Assembly (NCBI GenBank): GCA_017940955.1
Contig: JAGAXP010000098.1
Location: 1-9,510 of the forward strand
Direction: 5' to 3'
DNA: 9,510 nucleotides
DNA from: Oribacterium sp.
GTDB lineage: Bacteria > Bacillota_A > Clostridia > Lachnospirales > Lachnospiraceae
Part shown: in pieces, positions 8,125-9,510 of the stretch
Layout: each line of letters starts with the position of its first letter
Numbering within the stretch: position 1 is the first letter of the stretch
Position numbers and translations under genes: made by a program
Notes under the pieces: generated by a model
The model's database searches: none
Told to the model about the DNA's origin: nothing
Seen by the model: only the letters and a program-made list of their open reading frames with translations

Positions 8125-8196
8125 ACACCTAGCGAGGTACTTTCGAGCTTGGTGTACTAGCTTGTTCTGTCGAGCGGAGCGAGAGCAGAACATCCG
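8125..8196 (+). repeat. Two-hairpin module, copy 1
   Basis: Hairpin A: ACACC/GGTGT (8125-8129/8151-8155), a T-T mismatch, AGC/GCT (8131-8133/8147-8149), then GA facing GA (8134-8135/8145-8146) and a short stem. Hairpin B: GTTCTG/CAGAAC (8164-8169/8186-8191), a T/AG internal loop, then CGAGC-GGA-GCGAG (8171-8183), again with GA facing GA. It ends in ATCCG and begins immediately after the atpG stop codon. Confidence 0.75.
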
Positions 8197-8200
8197 ATTT

Positions 8201-8276
8201 ATACTTAGCGAGATGGTAATCGAGCTTAGTGTGAAGCTTGTTCTGGCGAGTGCGAAGCACGAGAGCAGAACTTCCG
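8201..8276 (+). repeat. Two-hairpin module, copy 2
   Basis: A direct repeat of copy 1 with the same order of parts. Hairpin A: ATACT/AGTGT (8201-8205/8228-8232), T-T mismatch, AGC/GCT (8207-8209/8224-8226), GA facing GA, then GAT/ATC. Hairpin B: GTTCTG/CAGAAC (8240-8245/8266-8271), G/AG loop, then CGAGTGC-GAA-GCACGAG (8247-8263). Differences from copy 1 keep pairing: C-G to T-A and C-G to T-G in stem A, and a matched gain of two bases on each side of stem B. Confidence 0.75.
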
Positions 8277-8296
8277 CAAATGCTGGAATTAACTAA

Positions 8297-9510
<1,214 letters not shown>

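Noticed and set aside
8105..8296. 63-codon open frame across the atpG-atpD spacer
   Set aside because: It overlaps the atpG end and the duplicated hairpins, has no ribosome site and reads as repeat sequence.

Overview
The window reads as a chromosomal stretch of an anaerobic Firmicute, most likely a Lachnospiraceae member of the Butyrivibrio/Pseudobutyrivibrio/Roseburia type. The grounds are moderately AT-rich DNA, strong AGGAGG-type ribosome binding sites before nearly every gene, the clostridial atp gene order and the style of the protein sequences. The genus is inference. All genes lie on the + strand.

Positions 1-142 hold no gene but fold into a multi-branched RNA-like structure. It ends in a perfect 10-bp hairpin that resembles the right end / omega-RNA region of an IS200/IS605 (TnpB) element. 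Next is a stand-alone methyl-accepting chemotaxis receptor (240-2270) with a dCache-type extracellular sensor, a HAMP domain and a signalling hairpin, closed by a strong intrinsic terminator (2314-2362). Positions 2363-2502 carry two sigma-A-like promoter candidates for the next unit.

From 2503 to the right edge runs one F1Fo ATP synthase operon: atpZ, atpI, atpB (a), atpE (c), atpF (b), atpH (delta), atpA (alpha), atpG (gamma) and atpD (beta, cut by the window edge at codon 397). The epsilon gene atpC is expected just beyond the edge. Catalytic and structural residues of F1 are intact. The c subunit carries glutamates on both helices (E34 and E67) plus hydroxyl residues T68 and T69. This is the two-carboxylate ion site known from the Na+-driven rotor of Fusobacterium nucleatum, so the enzyme may be Na+-coupled.

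The most unusual part is non-coding. Two spacers inside the operon, 186 nt before atpA and 193 nt before atpD, are filled with long hairpins interrupted by tandem G-A mismatches. The atpG-atpD spacer is a tandem duplication of a two-hairpin module of about 75 nt; its copies differ by compensatory changes that keep the pairing. A smaller hairpin with a GCAA tetraloop sits between atpE and atpF. These structures lie before the genes whose products are needed in three copies per enzyme. They may act in mRNA processing, stability or translation, or may be small palindromic repeats spread in the genome.
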